Below are positions 9,928 through 19,131 of a stretch of DNA of 34,254 bases, one piece after another. The notes under the pieces are model-generated. The model worked only from the letters and a program-made list of their open reading frames with translations. It was not told the DNA's origin and searched no databases. A program made the translations under genes and the position numbers. How positions within the stretch are numbered: position 1 is the first letter of the stretch; every line of letters begins with the position of its first letter. The stretch is from an uncultured bacterium (GTDB lineage: Bacteria; Myxococcota_A; UBA9160; SMWR01): NCBI GenBank assembly GCA_937937315.1, contig CALDCK010000102.1:1-34254 (forward strand), given 5' to 3'.

Positions 9928-12671
9928 TGCGCGACGCCACGGGAACGGAGATGCGTTTCCACGAGTCCGGGTCCGAGTGGATCCGGTCCTTCGCCCTCGA
10001 CGCCCTGAAGGTCCTCGTGGTCTGCCGCGGGCCCGTCCGCCAGGAGGCCTTCGACATCTTCGAGGCGATCGGCATCGGCGAGTACGGGATGCTGCTCTCG
10101 GAGAAGGACTCGGTCACCTATCCGCGCTGCCTCGCTCCCGAGCTGCGGCGCTTCCCGAACTCCGCCAACGTGCACCGCATCCCCGACTACATGGGTGTGG
10201 GGCAGGAGGAGAAGCAGGAGCGGATCCGCGAGATCGTCTCGATCGCGCTCGAGCACCGCTACACCCACATCTTCGCGGGCTACGGGTTCATGGCCGAGGA
10301 CGCCGAGTTCATCGAGGCGATCGAGGCGGCGGGCCTGGGCTTCATGGGTCCGAGCTCCTCGGTCGTGCGGCGCGCCGGTGCGAAGGACGAGGCGAAGCGC
10401 CTGGCCCGCGAGCTGGGAAACGCGGTCATCCCCGGCGTCGACGACGTCTCCTCCCAGGCGCTGCTCCAGCGAGCCGCGGACCGGAAGGCCCTCGAGGCGC
10501 TGGCCGCAGAGCACGGCCTCGACTTCTCCTTCGATGATTCGGGCTCTCCGGCCGAGAACGCCGAGGCGCTCCTCCAGGCAGGCTACGAGAAGCGGGTGGA
10601 GCTCGTCACGATCGAGGAGCTCCAGGCCCAGGCCGAGACGCTCTGTCGCGAGATCTGGCGCGAGTACCCGGACAACCGCATTCGCTTCAAGCACGTCGCC
10701 GGGGGCGGGGGGAAGGGCCAGCGCGTGGTCGCGAAGCCCGACCAGGTTGCCGCTGCCGTCATGGACGTGCTGGCGGAGGTGAAGGTCCTGCCGGCCGGCT
10801 CGAACCGGAACTTCCTGATCGAGCTCAACCTCGAGAGCACGCGTCACAACGAGATCCAGCTGATCGGCAATGGCAGCTGGTGCATCTCCCTCGGTGGCCG
10901 CGACTGCTCGGTGCAGATGCACGAGCAGAAGCTCGTCGAGGTGTCCTTGACCCAGGAGCTTCTGGAGGCCGAGGCGAAGCGCGCCGACGGCACGAAGCGC
11001 GAGGTCCTCGAGGGGGACCGCGGCACCCTGGCGCGCATGGAGGCCGAGAGCGAGCGCTTCGGCGAGGCGACGGGCCTCGACAGCGTCTCCACCTTCGAGT
11101 GCATCGTCGAGGGCTTCAACCACTTCTTCATGGAGATGAATACGCGCATCCAGGTGGAGCACGGTGTGACCGAGCTCGTCTACGACCTGGTGTTCGAGAA
11201 CCCGGAGGCGCCGGAGGAGTGGTTCGCCGTCGAGCACCTGATCGAGGCGATGGCGCTGCTCGCCGCCCACGGCGCGCGCGTGCCGAGGCCGCGGCGGCGA
11301 TCGCGGGCCGTCTCGGGCCTCGAGCTGCGCATCAATGCCACGAACCAGGCGCTCCAGCCCCACGCCGGCGGCATGATCCGGGCCTGGTCGGCGCCGGTCG
11401 AGGGGGAGATCCGCTTCGACCAGGGGATCGGCCATCGCAACCCGGACACCGGATCCTTCGTCTTCTACTCCCTGGCGGGCGCTTACGACTCGAACGTCGC
11501 CCTCGTGCTGACCGACGGCGACTGCCGGCGCGACAACTACGAGCGTATGGCGGAGATCCTCCGCCAGACCGAGCTGCGCGGCGAAGACCTCCAGACGAAT
11601 ACGCCCGTGCACTACGGCCTGATCAGCTGGTTCCTCGGCAAGGACCCGATGGCCGAGCCGGACACGCGCTTCATGCAGTCGTACCTGGCCGCTGTCGGGG
11701 CGCTCCAGGAGAAGGTCGACGACGTCGATCTCGCGGTGGCGCTCGCGGAGCTGGGGCGCCGCCAGCCCGACGCCGAAGCGCGGGCGGTGCTGGCCGAGAA
11801 GGAGACCCTGGTCCTCCGGCCCCTCGACCGGCTGTTGGCGAATCCTCACGTCCTGGCCGGATTCCTGGGACGCTTCGAGGGAAGGCTCTGGAGCCGCCGA
11901 GGCGATTCGGTGGAGTTCGCGGACAACCCGATCCACTTCCTCCACGAGCTCTATCACTACCTCAACATGGAAGAGGACCCGACTACCCCCCCCTCGGAGA
12001 AGATCTGGGCCCACGACGATCAGCTGCTCCAGGCGGCTCTCACCTTCTACGAGGAGGTGGGCGCGCGGACGGGTCTCACGGACTGGTCATCGGTGTCCGC
12101 CCTCTTCGAAGGAGAAGGCGACGATCGGCTGTCGGGCGGCGACGAATCGCTGTGGCGTGCCTGCGTGGCGTCGCACCGCGGGTTCCAGCTGGGGCTCGAG
12201 CTCCTGCTGCTGGTGCCCCGACTGGGCGTGGCCTCCCGGTTCAGCGAGATCGACGTGGACGATCAGCTGCGGGTCGTCTTCCCCGAGACCTTCATGGACG
12301 CCGAGACGATGCGGGAGCACGTGAAAGCCCTCGCGCCGCCGCCGGTCGCCAGCGCCGACGAGATCGTGACACCGATGGGCGGCGCCTTCTACGCGCGGGA
12401 GGCGCCCCACCTGCCGCGGCTCGTCGAGGTGGGAGACCACTTCGAGGCCGGGCAGCCGCTCTTCATCATCGAGGTGATGAAGATGTTCAACAAGATCCTG
12501 GCCCCGTTCTCCGGCACTGTGACCGAGAACCCGATGGCGGACAACGACGGGACGGTCGTGGCGAAGGGCCAGACGATCTTCAAGATCGAGCCCGACGAAC
12601 GAGTGGAGGAGGAGACGGCGGAGGTGCGCGATGCGCGCGTCCGCTCGGCGACGCTCGCGCTCCTCCCGTGA
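9927..12671 (+). CDS. Long biotin carboxylase-biotin carboxyl carrier fusion, noncanonical
   Basis: GTG at 9927 overlaps the upstream TAG. HVAGGGGKGQRVV (ATP-grasp loop), RDCSVQMHEQKLVE, FFMEMNTRIQVEHGVTE, C-terminal IIEVMKMFNKILAPFSGTV biotinyl domain; TGA at 12669-12671. Confidence 0.85.
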   Translation: MRDATGTEMRFHESGSEWIRSFALDALKVLVVCRGPVRQEAFDIFEAIGIGEYGMLLSEKDSVTYPRCLAPELRRFPNSANVHRIPDYMGVGQEEKQERIREIVSIALEHRYTHIFAGYGFMAEDAEFIEAIEAAGLGFMGPSSSVVRRAGAKDEAKRLARELGNAVIPGVDDVSSQALLQRAADRKALEALAAEHGLDFSFDDSGSPAENAEALLQAGYEKRVELVTIEELQAQAETLCREIWREYPDNRIRFKHVAGGGGKGQRVVAKPDQVAAAVMDVLAEVKVLPAGSNRNFLIELNLESTRHNEIQLIGNGSWCISLGGRDCSVQMHEQKLVEVSLTQELLEAEAKRADGTKREVLEGDRGTLARMEAESERFGEATGLDSVSTFECIVEGFNHFFMEMNTRIQVEHGVTELVYDLVFENPEAPEEWFAVEHLIEAMALLAAHGARVPRPRRRSRAVSGLELRINATNQALQPHAGGMIRAWSAPVEGEIRFDQGIGHRNPDTGSFVFYSLAGAYDSNVALVLTDGDCRRDNYERMAEILRQTELRGEDLQTNTPVHYGLISWFLGKDPMAEPDTRFMQSYLAAVGALQEKVDDVDLAVALAELGRRQPDAEARAVLAEKETLVLRPLDRLLANPHVLAGFLGRFEGRLWSRRGDSVEFADNPIHFLHELYHYLNMEEDPTTPPSEKIWAHDDQLLQAALTFYEEVGARTGLTDWSSVSALFEGEGDDRLSGGDESLWRACVASHRGFQLGLELLLLVPRLGVASRFSEIDVDDQLRVVFPETFMDAETMREHVKALAPPPVASADEIVTPMGGAFYAREAPHLPRLVEVGDHFEAGQPLFIIEVMKMFNKILAPFSGTVTENPMADNDGTVVAKGQTIFKIEPDERVEEETAEVRDARVRSATLALLP

Positions 12672-13612
12672 GACCGATCCTCCTCGACACGGACATCGGA
12701 AGCGACTGCGACGACAGCCTGGCGCTCGGCCTGGTGCTGGCCGCGCGTGACGCCCTCGAGCCTGTGGCGGTGACGACGGTCTCCGCCGACACGCGCGCGC
12801 GCGGAGAGATCGCGGCATCGCTCCTCGCGCTGGCGGGACGGGGAGACGTCGACGTGTGCGTCGGAGCGGAAGGTGGCCTCGCGCGCCCCCGGGAGCGCTA
12901 CAACTGGTTCGGCCACGAGCCCGCCTGCGTCGCCGACACGCCCTTCGCCGCGCTCTCGAGCGAGTCCGCTCCCGAGCGGATCGTCCGGGCCGCCCGCGAG
13001 GTGACCGATCTCGAGATCGTGATGATCGGCCCCATGACGAACCTGGCGCTGGCCCTGGCGCTGGATCCGCAGCTGCCGCGGCGGGTGGCCGGCGTGACGA
13101 TCATGGGCGGTCACGTCCGTGAGGCGCGCCTGGGCGCGTTCGTCTGCCCCTTCGGCATCGATTACAACCTGTGCTCGGACCCCGAGGCGAGCGTGGCGGT
13201 GCTGGGTGCCGGGTTCCGCACGACGCTCGTCACCGCCGACGTGACCCTCCAGACCTGGCTCCGCACCCGAGATCTCGAGGGACTCGATGAGGCCGGGCCC
13301 CTCGCCCGGGAGATCGCACGGCAGGTTCGCTTCTGGACGCCGCTCCAGCGGAAGATCTTCACGGCCATGGGCGGAGCCCTGGCCGAGGACAACGTCGCCT
13401 TTCTGCACGACCCGCTGACGGTGCTGGCGCTCGTCGATCCGTCGCCCCTGCACTTCGAGGAGCTGCAGATCGCGACGACCATCCAGGCCGGCGTGCTGCG
13501 GACTCACGAGGTCGACCCCGCCCTGGGCATCGGGGCGCCGATGCGGGTCGCGACGGGGGTCGATCCGAAGTGCGCGCGTGACGCCATCGTCGCGAGGCTC
13601 CAGGGCATCTGA
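12668..13612 (+). CDS. Nucleoside hydrolase (inosine-uridine preferring type)
   Basis: GTG at 12668 overlaps the upstream TGA; VRPILLDTDIGSDCDDSLALGLVL, MIGPMTNLALAL, VTIMGGHV, FGIDYNLCSDPEASVAVL. Confidence 0.85.
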   Translation: MRPILLDTDIGSDCDDSLALGLVLAARDALEPVAVTTVSADTRARGEIAASLLALAGRGDVDVCVGAEGGLARPRERYNWFGHEPACVADTPFAALSSESAPERIVRAAREVTDLEIVMIGPMTNLALALALDPQLPRRVAGVTIMGGHVREARLGAFVCPFGIDYNLCSDPEASVAVLGAGFRTTLVTADVTLQTWLRTRDLEGLDEAGPLAREIARQVRFWTPLQRKIFTAMGGALAEDNVAFLHDPLTVLALVDPSPLHFEELQIATTIQAGVLRTHEVDPALGIGAPMRVATGVDPKCARDAIVARLQGI

Positions 13613-13620
13613 TCGGTAGG

Positions 13621-15594
13621 ATGAGCCCGATGCAGCGCATCCAGCTCGTGAAGGCCGCCGTCGCCGTCGGGCTGGTGTGTCTCGTGCTCGGGGTCTTCGC
13701 ACAGGTCCGCACCCACGACTTCGTCGACCTCGACGATCTCGGTGGGATCGAGGGCAACCCCGACCTCGAGGCGGACTCCTGGCTCGAGGGGCTCGAGAAG
13801 GCCGTGACCCTGCCCTTCCTCTCGAACTGGATTCCGGTGACGGTGCTCTCCCATCAGCTGGATCGCCGACTCCACGGGCCGACCGGCGGTGCCCACCAGC
13901 TCACGAACGTGGCGATCCACGCCGTCGCCTCGGCGCTGCTCTTCCTGGCGTTGTCGTCGCTGACGCGACGGCTCTGGCTGGCCGCGTTCGTGGCCGCGGT
14001 GTTCGCGGTCCACCCGCTGCACGTGGAGACCGTGGCGTGGGTTTCGGAGCGTAAGGGGGTGCTCTCCGGGCTCTTCTTCGCGGCGACGCTGCTGGCCCAT
14101 GCGCGCTACGTCGAGCGGCCGGGCTGGAGCACGCGGATCGCGGTCTACACCGCGCTGCTGCTGGCGCTGCTGTCGAAGCCGACCGCGGTGACCCTGCCCT
14201 TCGTGCTGCTGCTGCTCGACGCCTGGCCGCTGGGCCGGTTGGGCTGGCCGGCGTTGCGAGAGAAGCTGCCGATGCTCGCGTTGGTCGCGGTCGTCTCCGT
14301 GGTCACCTTCGTCGTGCAGCGCGCTACCGGCGCCATGGTCTTCGGCGAGCCGATTCCGCTGGGGCCGAGGCTCGCCAACGGGGTGTCCGCCTACGCCGTC
14401 TACCTCCAGAAGACCTTCTGGCCCACCGGACTCACCGTCTTCTACCCCTACCCGAAGGGAGGGCCGGACCTGGCGCAGGCCGCGCTCTCGGCGCTCCTGC
14501 TCGGCAGCGTCACGCTGTGGTTCCTGCGGCTGCGGCGCTCTCGCCCCTACCTGCTCGTCGGCTGGCTGTGGTTCGGCGGCATGCTGGTCCCGACCCTCGG
14601 AATCGTCCAGGTGGGCGAGCAGGCCTACGCGGATCGCTACATGTACCTGCCCCTCATCGGCCTTTCGATCTGCGTGGCCTGGGGCGTCGCGGACCTGGCC
14701 CGTGGCCCGGGGTGGCGTCGGCTCGTGGCCGGAGTCGGCGCCCTCACGATCGCGCTGCTTGCGGTGACGTCCTGGGCCCAGCTCCCACACTGGCGTGACA
14801 GCTGGGCACTCTGGAAGCGGGTTCTCGAGGTGACGCCCGGGAATCCTCGAGCGCTGTTCGGGCTGGGCTCACTGCATGGTCGGCTCCGCGAGCTCGAGGA
14901 CACGGAGCGCTACTACCTGGCCGCCTACGAGAGCGATCCGGAGTGGATGCGGCCGCGCCTCGGCAGCTACTTCCTCGGCAAGTCGTCCTACCTGCGCAAG
15001 CGCGGCGACGCGGAGGGCGCGCTGGAGAGCCTGCGCCTGGCGGTTCGCTACGACCCGCAGAGTGCCGATGCCCACGAGTCCCTCGGCCGCGCCCTGGCGA
15101 GGCTGGGGCTGGAGGAGGAGGCGCGCCTCCACCTGGAGCGCGCCTTCGGTGACGAGCGCGACGACGCGGTCGTCCCGCTCGTCCTGGCCTCCGCCGCCGA
15201 GGCCAGTGGACGACTGGCCGATGCGGTGCGGCTCCGCCGGGAGGTCTCGCGCATCGCGCCGGACCTCTCGGAGAACACGAACGATCTGGCCTGGCTGCTG
15301 GCGACGGCACCGGATGCGGACGTGCGCGACCCGGTCGAGGCCGTACGCCTGGCGGAAGGTCTGGTGCGCGCGAGCGCCTCTCCGTCGGGGAACCTGCTGG
15401 ACACGCTGGCGGCCTGCTATGCGGCGGCGGGTCGATTCGATGCCGCCGCCGAGGCGGCCGGTCGCGCCGTCGCGCGGGCCCGGGCCGAGGGCGACCCGGA
15501 CGTGGCGGCCCAGGCCGAGGCGCGTCGGATCCTCTATCGGGCCGGGACGCCCTACGTCCAGGCCGCCAGGACGCCACGGGGTGGTGCGCAGTGA
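13621..15594 (+). CDS. Multi-TM protein with C-terminal TPR repeats (TMTC/PMT-like architecture)
   Basis: Many hydrophobic segments, VFAVHPLHVETVAWVSERKGVLSGLFFAATLLAH, FYPYPKGG, YADRYMYLPLIGLSICVAWG, then TPR-like YYLAAYESDPEW...LRLAVRYDPQSADAHESLGRALARLGLEEEARLHLERAF. Alternative start at 13630. Confidence 0.8.
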   Translation: MSPMQRIQLVKAAVAVGLVCLVLGVFAQVRTHDFVDLDDLGGIEGNPDLEADSWLEGLEKAVTLPFLSNWIPVTVLSHQLDRRLHGPTGGAHQLTNVAIHAVASALLFLALSSLTRRLWLAAFVAAVFAVHPLHVETVAWVSERKGVLSGLFFAATLLAHARYVERPGWSTRIAVYTALLLALLSKPTAVTLPFVLLLLDAWPLGRLGWPALREKLPMLALVAVVSVVTFVVQRATGAMVFGEPIPLGPRLANGVSAYAVYLQKTFWPTGLTVFYPYPKGGPDLAQAALSALLLGSVTLWFLRLRRSRPYLLVGWLWFGGMLVPTLGIVQVGEQAYADRYMYLPLIGLSICVAWGVADLARGPGWRRLVAGVGALTIALLAVTSWAQLPHWRDSWALWKRVLEVTPGNPRALFGLGSLHGRLRELEDTERYYLAAYESDPEWMRPRLGSYFLGKSSYLRKRGDAEGALESLRLAVRYDPQSADAHESLGRALARLGLEEEARLHLERAFGDERDDAVVPLVLASAAEASGRLADAVRLRREVSRIAPDLSENTNDLAWLLATAPDADVRDPVEAVRLAEGLVRASASPSGNLLDTLAACYAAAGRFDAAAEAAGRAVARARAEGDPDVAAQAEARRILYRAGTPYVQAARTPRGGAQ

Positions 15595-15667
15595 TCGCCC
15601 ACCGCGACCGGCCGGCTTCGGCGCGACGCTCCGCTGTGTTCCCCCCGCCAGCGGATAGGATGTCGGG

Positions 15668-16585
15668 ATGGACGATCCCATCGCCTTCTCCGGGAGCCCT
15701 CTGGATCGCGAGAACCTGCGACGTCGCGAGCGAGCGTGGCTCGAGGCCCAGGAGCAGGCGCCGGAATCGCGCTATCTGCCGGTGTGGCGACTCCAACCCC
15801 TGCTGAAGCGCGGCGACGAGCGCGCCCTGGCCTGGGCGAAGCGGGAGTTCTTCGAAGACCTCGACCCCGCGCCGGAGCCCGTGCTGCTCGGCACCCGTGA
15901 AGGCGTCGCGCACTTCGCGATCGACGTGTCCGCGGTGGAGAAGCCCGAAGAGACCTTCGGCATCGCCGACGTCGCCAGCTTCGAGGACCTGCGAGCCACG
16001 GTGGCTCGGATTCCCGCCGGTGACGCGGCGATCGCGGCCCAGGCGCGCGCCCTCGTCGACTGGCACGCGCGTCACGGACACTGCGCCGTCTGTGGCGGGC
16101 ACACCCGGTCCGTCCAGGGCGGCGGCAACCGCATCTGCTTCGACTGTCAGGCGGAGCACTTCCCGCGCACCGATCCGGTGGCGATTGCGGTGATCACCCG
16201 GGGCGATCGCTGCCTGCTGGGTCGCGGCCCGGGCTGGCCCGACACGATGTACTCGGCTCTCGCGGGATTCGTCGAGGCGGGGGAGAGCCTCGAGGAGGCG
16301 GTGCGTCGCGAGGTGTGGGAGGAGTCGAAGGTCGTCGTCGGAGCGGTGCGCTACGTATGCTCCCAGCCCTGGCCCTTCCCCTCGTCGCTCATGATCGGCT
16401 GCATCGGAGAGGCGGAGAGCGAAGAGATCGAGATCGACGCGGTGGAGCTCGACGACGCCCGCTGGTTTACGCGGGATGCGCTTCGCGCGGCACTCGACGG
16501 GCGCCGAGACGATCTGGTGGTTCCCCCGCCCTTCGCGATCGCCCACCACCTGATCCGCGCCTGGGTCGGCGGAGAGATCGGCTGA
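15668..16585 (+). CDS. nudC: NADH pyrophosphatase / NAD+ diphosphatase
   Basis: Zinc ribbon CAVCGGHT...RICFDC, PRTDPVAIAVI, Nudix box GFVEAGESLEEAVRREVWEES, and the NudC-type SQPWPFPSSLM motif. Confidence 0.93.
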   Translation: MDDPIAFSGSPLDRENLRRRERAWLEAQEQAPESRYLPVWRLQPLLKRGDERALAWAKREFFEDLDPAPEPVLLGTREGVAHFAIDVSAVEKPEETFGIADVASFEDLRATVARIPAGDAAIAAQARALVDWHARHGHCAVCGGHTRSVQGGGNRICFDCQAEHFPRTDPVAIAVITRGDRCLLGRGPGWPDTMYSALAGFVEAGESLEEAVRREVWEESKVVVGAVRYVCSQPWPFPSSLMIGCIGEAESEEIEIDAVELDDARWFTRDALRAALDGRRDDLVVPPPFAIAHHLIRAWVGGEIG

Positions 16586-16588
16586 GGC

Positions 16589-17338
16589 TCAGGCCTCGTC
16601 CTTCTTCGCCGGGCTTCGCCGCGTTCCAGAGAAGATGTAGGCGACGCCAACGCCGATCAGGTAGAGGCCCACCATCGGTACGCCGAGGAAGATCTGGCTG
16701 ACCCAGTCGGGCGGCGTGAGCAACGCCGCGAAGACGAATACGCCCAGCACTGCGTAGGGGGTGCCGCGCAGCAGCGTCGGCGCGTCGACGATGCCCGCCA
16801 ACGAGAGGAAGAACACGGCGACCGGCAGCTCGAAGGCGACTCCGAAGGCCAGGAAGAGCCGCGTCGTCAGCGCGAAGACCTCGCGCATCGTCCAGGCGGA
16901 TTGGACGAAGTCGCTGTCGAAGCTCGTGAAGAACGAGAACATCAGGGGGAAGACCTGGTAGTAGCCGAAGGAGGCGCCCCCGGCGAAGAGCAGCGTCGAG
17001 GCGACCACGAAGGGAACGATCGCGTGGCGCTCTTTCTCGTAGAGGCCGGGCGATACGAAGGCCCAGATCTGCCAGAAGATCACCGGCAGGGCCAGGACGA
17101 AGCCCGCCAGCAGGGCGCACTTCAGGTAGGTGAAGAAGATCTCGGTCGGCGCGATGGCCTGGAGGGTGCCCTGGCCGTCACCGAGTGCCGCAACCGCGGG
17201 AGCCAGCAGCAGACCGAAGATCTCCTCGCTGAAGCTCCAGGCCGCTGCGGATCCGACGACCCAGGCGATCAGGACGCGGAAGATCCGGTTTCGGAGCTCC
17301 GCCAGATGATCGGTCAGGGGCAGTCGCGTCTCATCCAT
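16589..17338 (-). CDS. tatC: Sec-independent translocase TatC
   Basis: [86 protein letters not shown]. Confidence 0.93.
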   Translation of the reverse strand: MDETRLPLTDHLAELRNRIFRVLIAWVVGSAAAWSFSEEIFGLLLAPAVAALGDGQGTLQAIAPTEIFFTYLKCALLAGFVLALPVIFWQIWAFVSPGLYEKERHAIVPFVVASTLLFAGGASFGYYQVFPLMFSFFTSFDSDFVQSAWTMREVFALTTRLFLAFGVAFELPVAVFFLSLAGIVDAPTLLRGTPYAVLGVFVFAALLTPPDWVSQIFLGVPMVGLYLIGVGVAYIFSGTRRSPAKKDEA

Positions 17339-17762
17339 TGCGGTCCGGTGTGCCCGCATCGGGGGAGGAGGCGGCCGACTGCTCGTCGTCACCGGTCTCC
17401 ACGCGCGCATCGGCCCGCCCACTCGAGTCCCGGACCACACTTGCGTTGGGCTCGCCCGGCGCGGTTGCCGCGTTCACGTTGGAATCGCCGTCCGGAGCGG
17501 TGGTCGTGCTCGCGCTGGATTCTCCACCCGGGGAGGTCGATGGCCCGGCAGCGGCCCCGCCGGAGGGCTCGAGCTTCGGGGGCGCGATGTTCGCTTCGTC
17601 GGCGATGTCCGTGAACTCCTGCCGCATGTCCGTCGTCGCCCGCCGGAACTCCGCCAGACCGCGCCCCAGGCTGCGCGCGAGCTCGGGCAGCCGCTTCGGG
17701 CCGAGCACCAGCAGCCCGATCACGAAGATCACCAGCAGCTCCGTCATTCCGATGCCGAACAT
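17331..17762 (-). CDS. tatB: Sec-independent translocase TatB (TatA/B family)
   Basis: [42 protein letters not shown], amphipathic helix, long low-complexity acidic tail; overlaps the tatC start by 8 nt. Confidence 0.85.
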   Translation of the reverse strand: MFGIGMTELLVIFVIGLLVLGPKRLPELARSLGRGLAEFRRATTDMRQEFTDIADEANIAPPKLEPSGGAAAGPSTSPGGESSASTTTAPDGDSNVNAATAPGEPNASVVRDSSGRADARVETGDDEQSAASSPDAGTPDRNG

Positions 17763-17815
17763 CGCTGGGATGCTACCGCGCAGCGCGCCTTGGCGCGCGA
17801 CTCGCCAGCGCCGAC

Positions 17816-18991
17816 CTAGAGGGAGATCTGGGCCGCTGCGGCATCGTCCGAAGGCTCGGTGATCTGGGTGACGTCGGACTCGCAGACCCCCTCGGCGAGG
17901 ATCTCGAGGAAGATCGCGGTAAGAGCCGGGTCGAACTGCACCGCGGCGAAGCGCTTGAACTCTCCGAGCACGATCTCCCGCCGCAGCGCTTGCCGGTAGG
18001 GCCGGTCGCAGGTCATCGCGTCGAAGGCGTCGGCGATCGACACGATTCGGGCCTCGAAGGGGATCTCCTCCCCGGCGAGCCCGTCCGGGTAGCCGGTGCC
18101 GTCCCACCACTCGTGGTGGTGACGGATCGTGAGCGGGACGATCGCCGGCAGATCGAGGGGCCTCAGCAGGTGTGCACCGATCACCGGGTGCTGCTCGACC
18201 AGGGCCCGCTCCGAGGGCTCCAGGGCGCCGGCCCGCAGCAGCAGATCCGTCGGGACCCCGACCTTGCCGAGGTCGTGGAGGAATGCGGCGATTCGCACCC
18301 GCTCCTGGGTCTCGGTCGGAAGCTCGAGTCGCTCGGCCATCAGGCTCGAGTAGAAGGCCACCCGCCGGGCGTGACCGCGCATGAAGCGGTCCTTGGTCTC
18401 GATGGTCTCGGCGAGCACCTCGAGGAACTCGACGGTCTGATCGGGCTCGGGTCCTTCCGGCGCTCCGAGGGAGATGGCGCGATCGCCGAACAGGAGCCTC
18501 AGCTTCCCGCGCATCCCCTGGCTGCGCTGCACCTCTTCGAGGATCGCAGTCGCATCGCGGTCCCGACCGACGGCGTCGCCCAGGGCCTCGAGGAAGGTCA
18601 CGAGGCCAGTCCGGGCCTTCCGCCGCGTCAGGGCGCGGGTCACGGCGGCGGTGACCTGCACGACGTCGAAGGGCTTCTGCAGGTAGTCGCAGATGCCGTG
18701 GCGGATACCTTCGGTGGCGCTCTCGATCGACGCGCATCCGGTCACGATGATGATCTCGACGTGGGGATGCTCCTCGCGGACCGTGCGCATCACCTCCTCG
18801 CCGCCCATGCCGGGCATCTTGAGGTCGAGGGTGAGGACGTCCACGGACTCGCCGCGCAGGCACTCGAGGGCCTCGGAGCCGCTGCGCGCCCGGAGGACGC
18901 GGTAGGTCGGGGCCAGAATCATGCGCAGGGACTCGCGAGGTCCGCGCTCGTCGTCCACCACCAGGACCGTGGCCCGCCTCTCGTCTCCCAT
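17816..18991 (-). CDS. Response regulator with HD-GYP domain (predicted c-di-GMP phosphodiesterase)
   Basis: [21 protein letters not shown]...[15 protein letters not shown] (receiver), then [66 protein letters not shown]. Confidence 0.93.
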   Translation of the reverse strand: MGDERRATVLVVDDERGPRESLRMILAPTYRVLRARSGSEALECLRGESVDVLTLDLKMPGMGGEEVMRTVREEHPHVEIIIVTGCASIESATEGIRHGICDYLQKPFDVVQVTAAVTRALTRRKARTGLVTFLEALGDAVGRDRDATAILEEVQRSQGMRGKLRLLFGDRAISLGAPEGPEPDQTVEFLEVLAETIETKDRFMRGHARRVAFYSSLMAERLELPTETQERVRIAAFLHDLGKVGVPTDLLLRAGALEPSERALVEQHPVIGAHLLRPLDLPAIVPLTIRHHHEWWDGTGYPDGLAGEEIPFEARIVSIADAFDAMTCDRPYRQALRREIVLGEFKRFAAVQFDPALTAIFLEILAEGVCESDVTQITEPSDDAAAAQISL

Positions 18992-19131
18992 GCAGCCTCC
19001 CCTGGCGATCCGACGCCGCGCGCAGCGATCCACGCGAGACCGCCGCTGGGAGCGGCATCGGCGGATCGCCCCTTCGACTGAATCCCGGACCCGTCTCCGG
19101 AGCGGGCTCGGGCGGGTGGCCCCCCGGCGGC

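Noticed and set aside
13617-15661. Recurrent TAGGAT/TAGGTT hexamers close to start codons (2282, 5369, 13617, 15656) read as -10 boxes of leaderless transcripts
   Set aside because: No convincing -35 boxes; at 13617 and 15656 the embedded AGGA is spaced like a Shine-Dalgarno sequence, which is the simpler reading.
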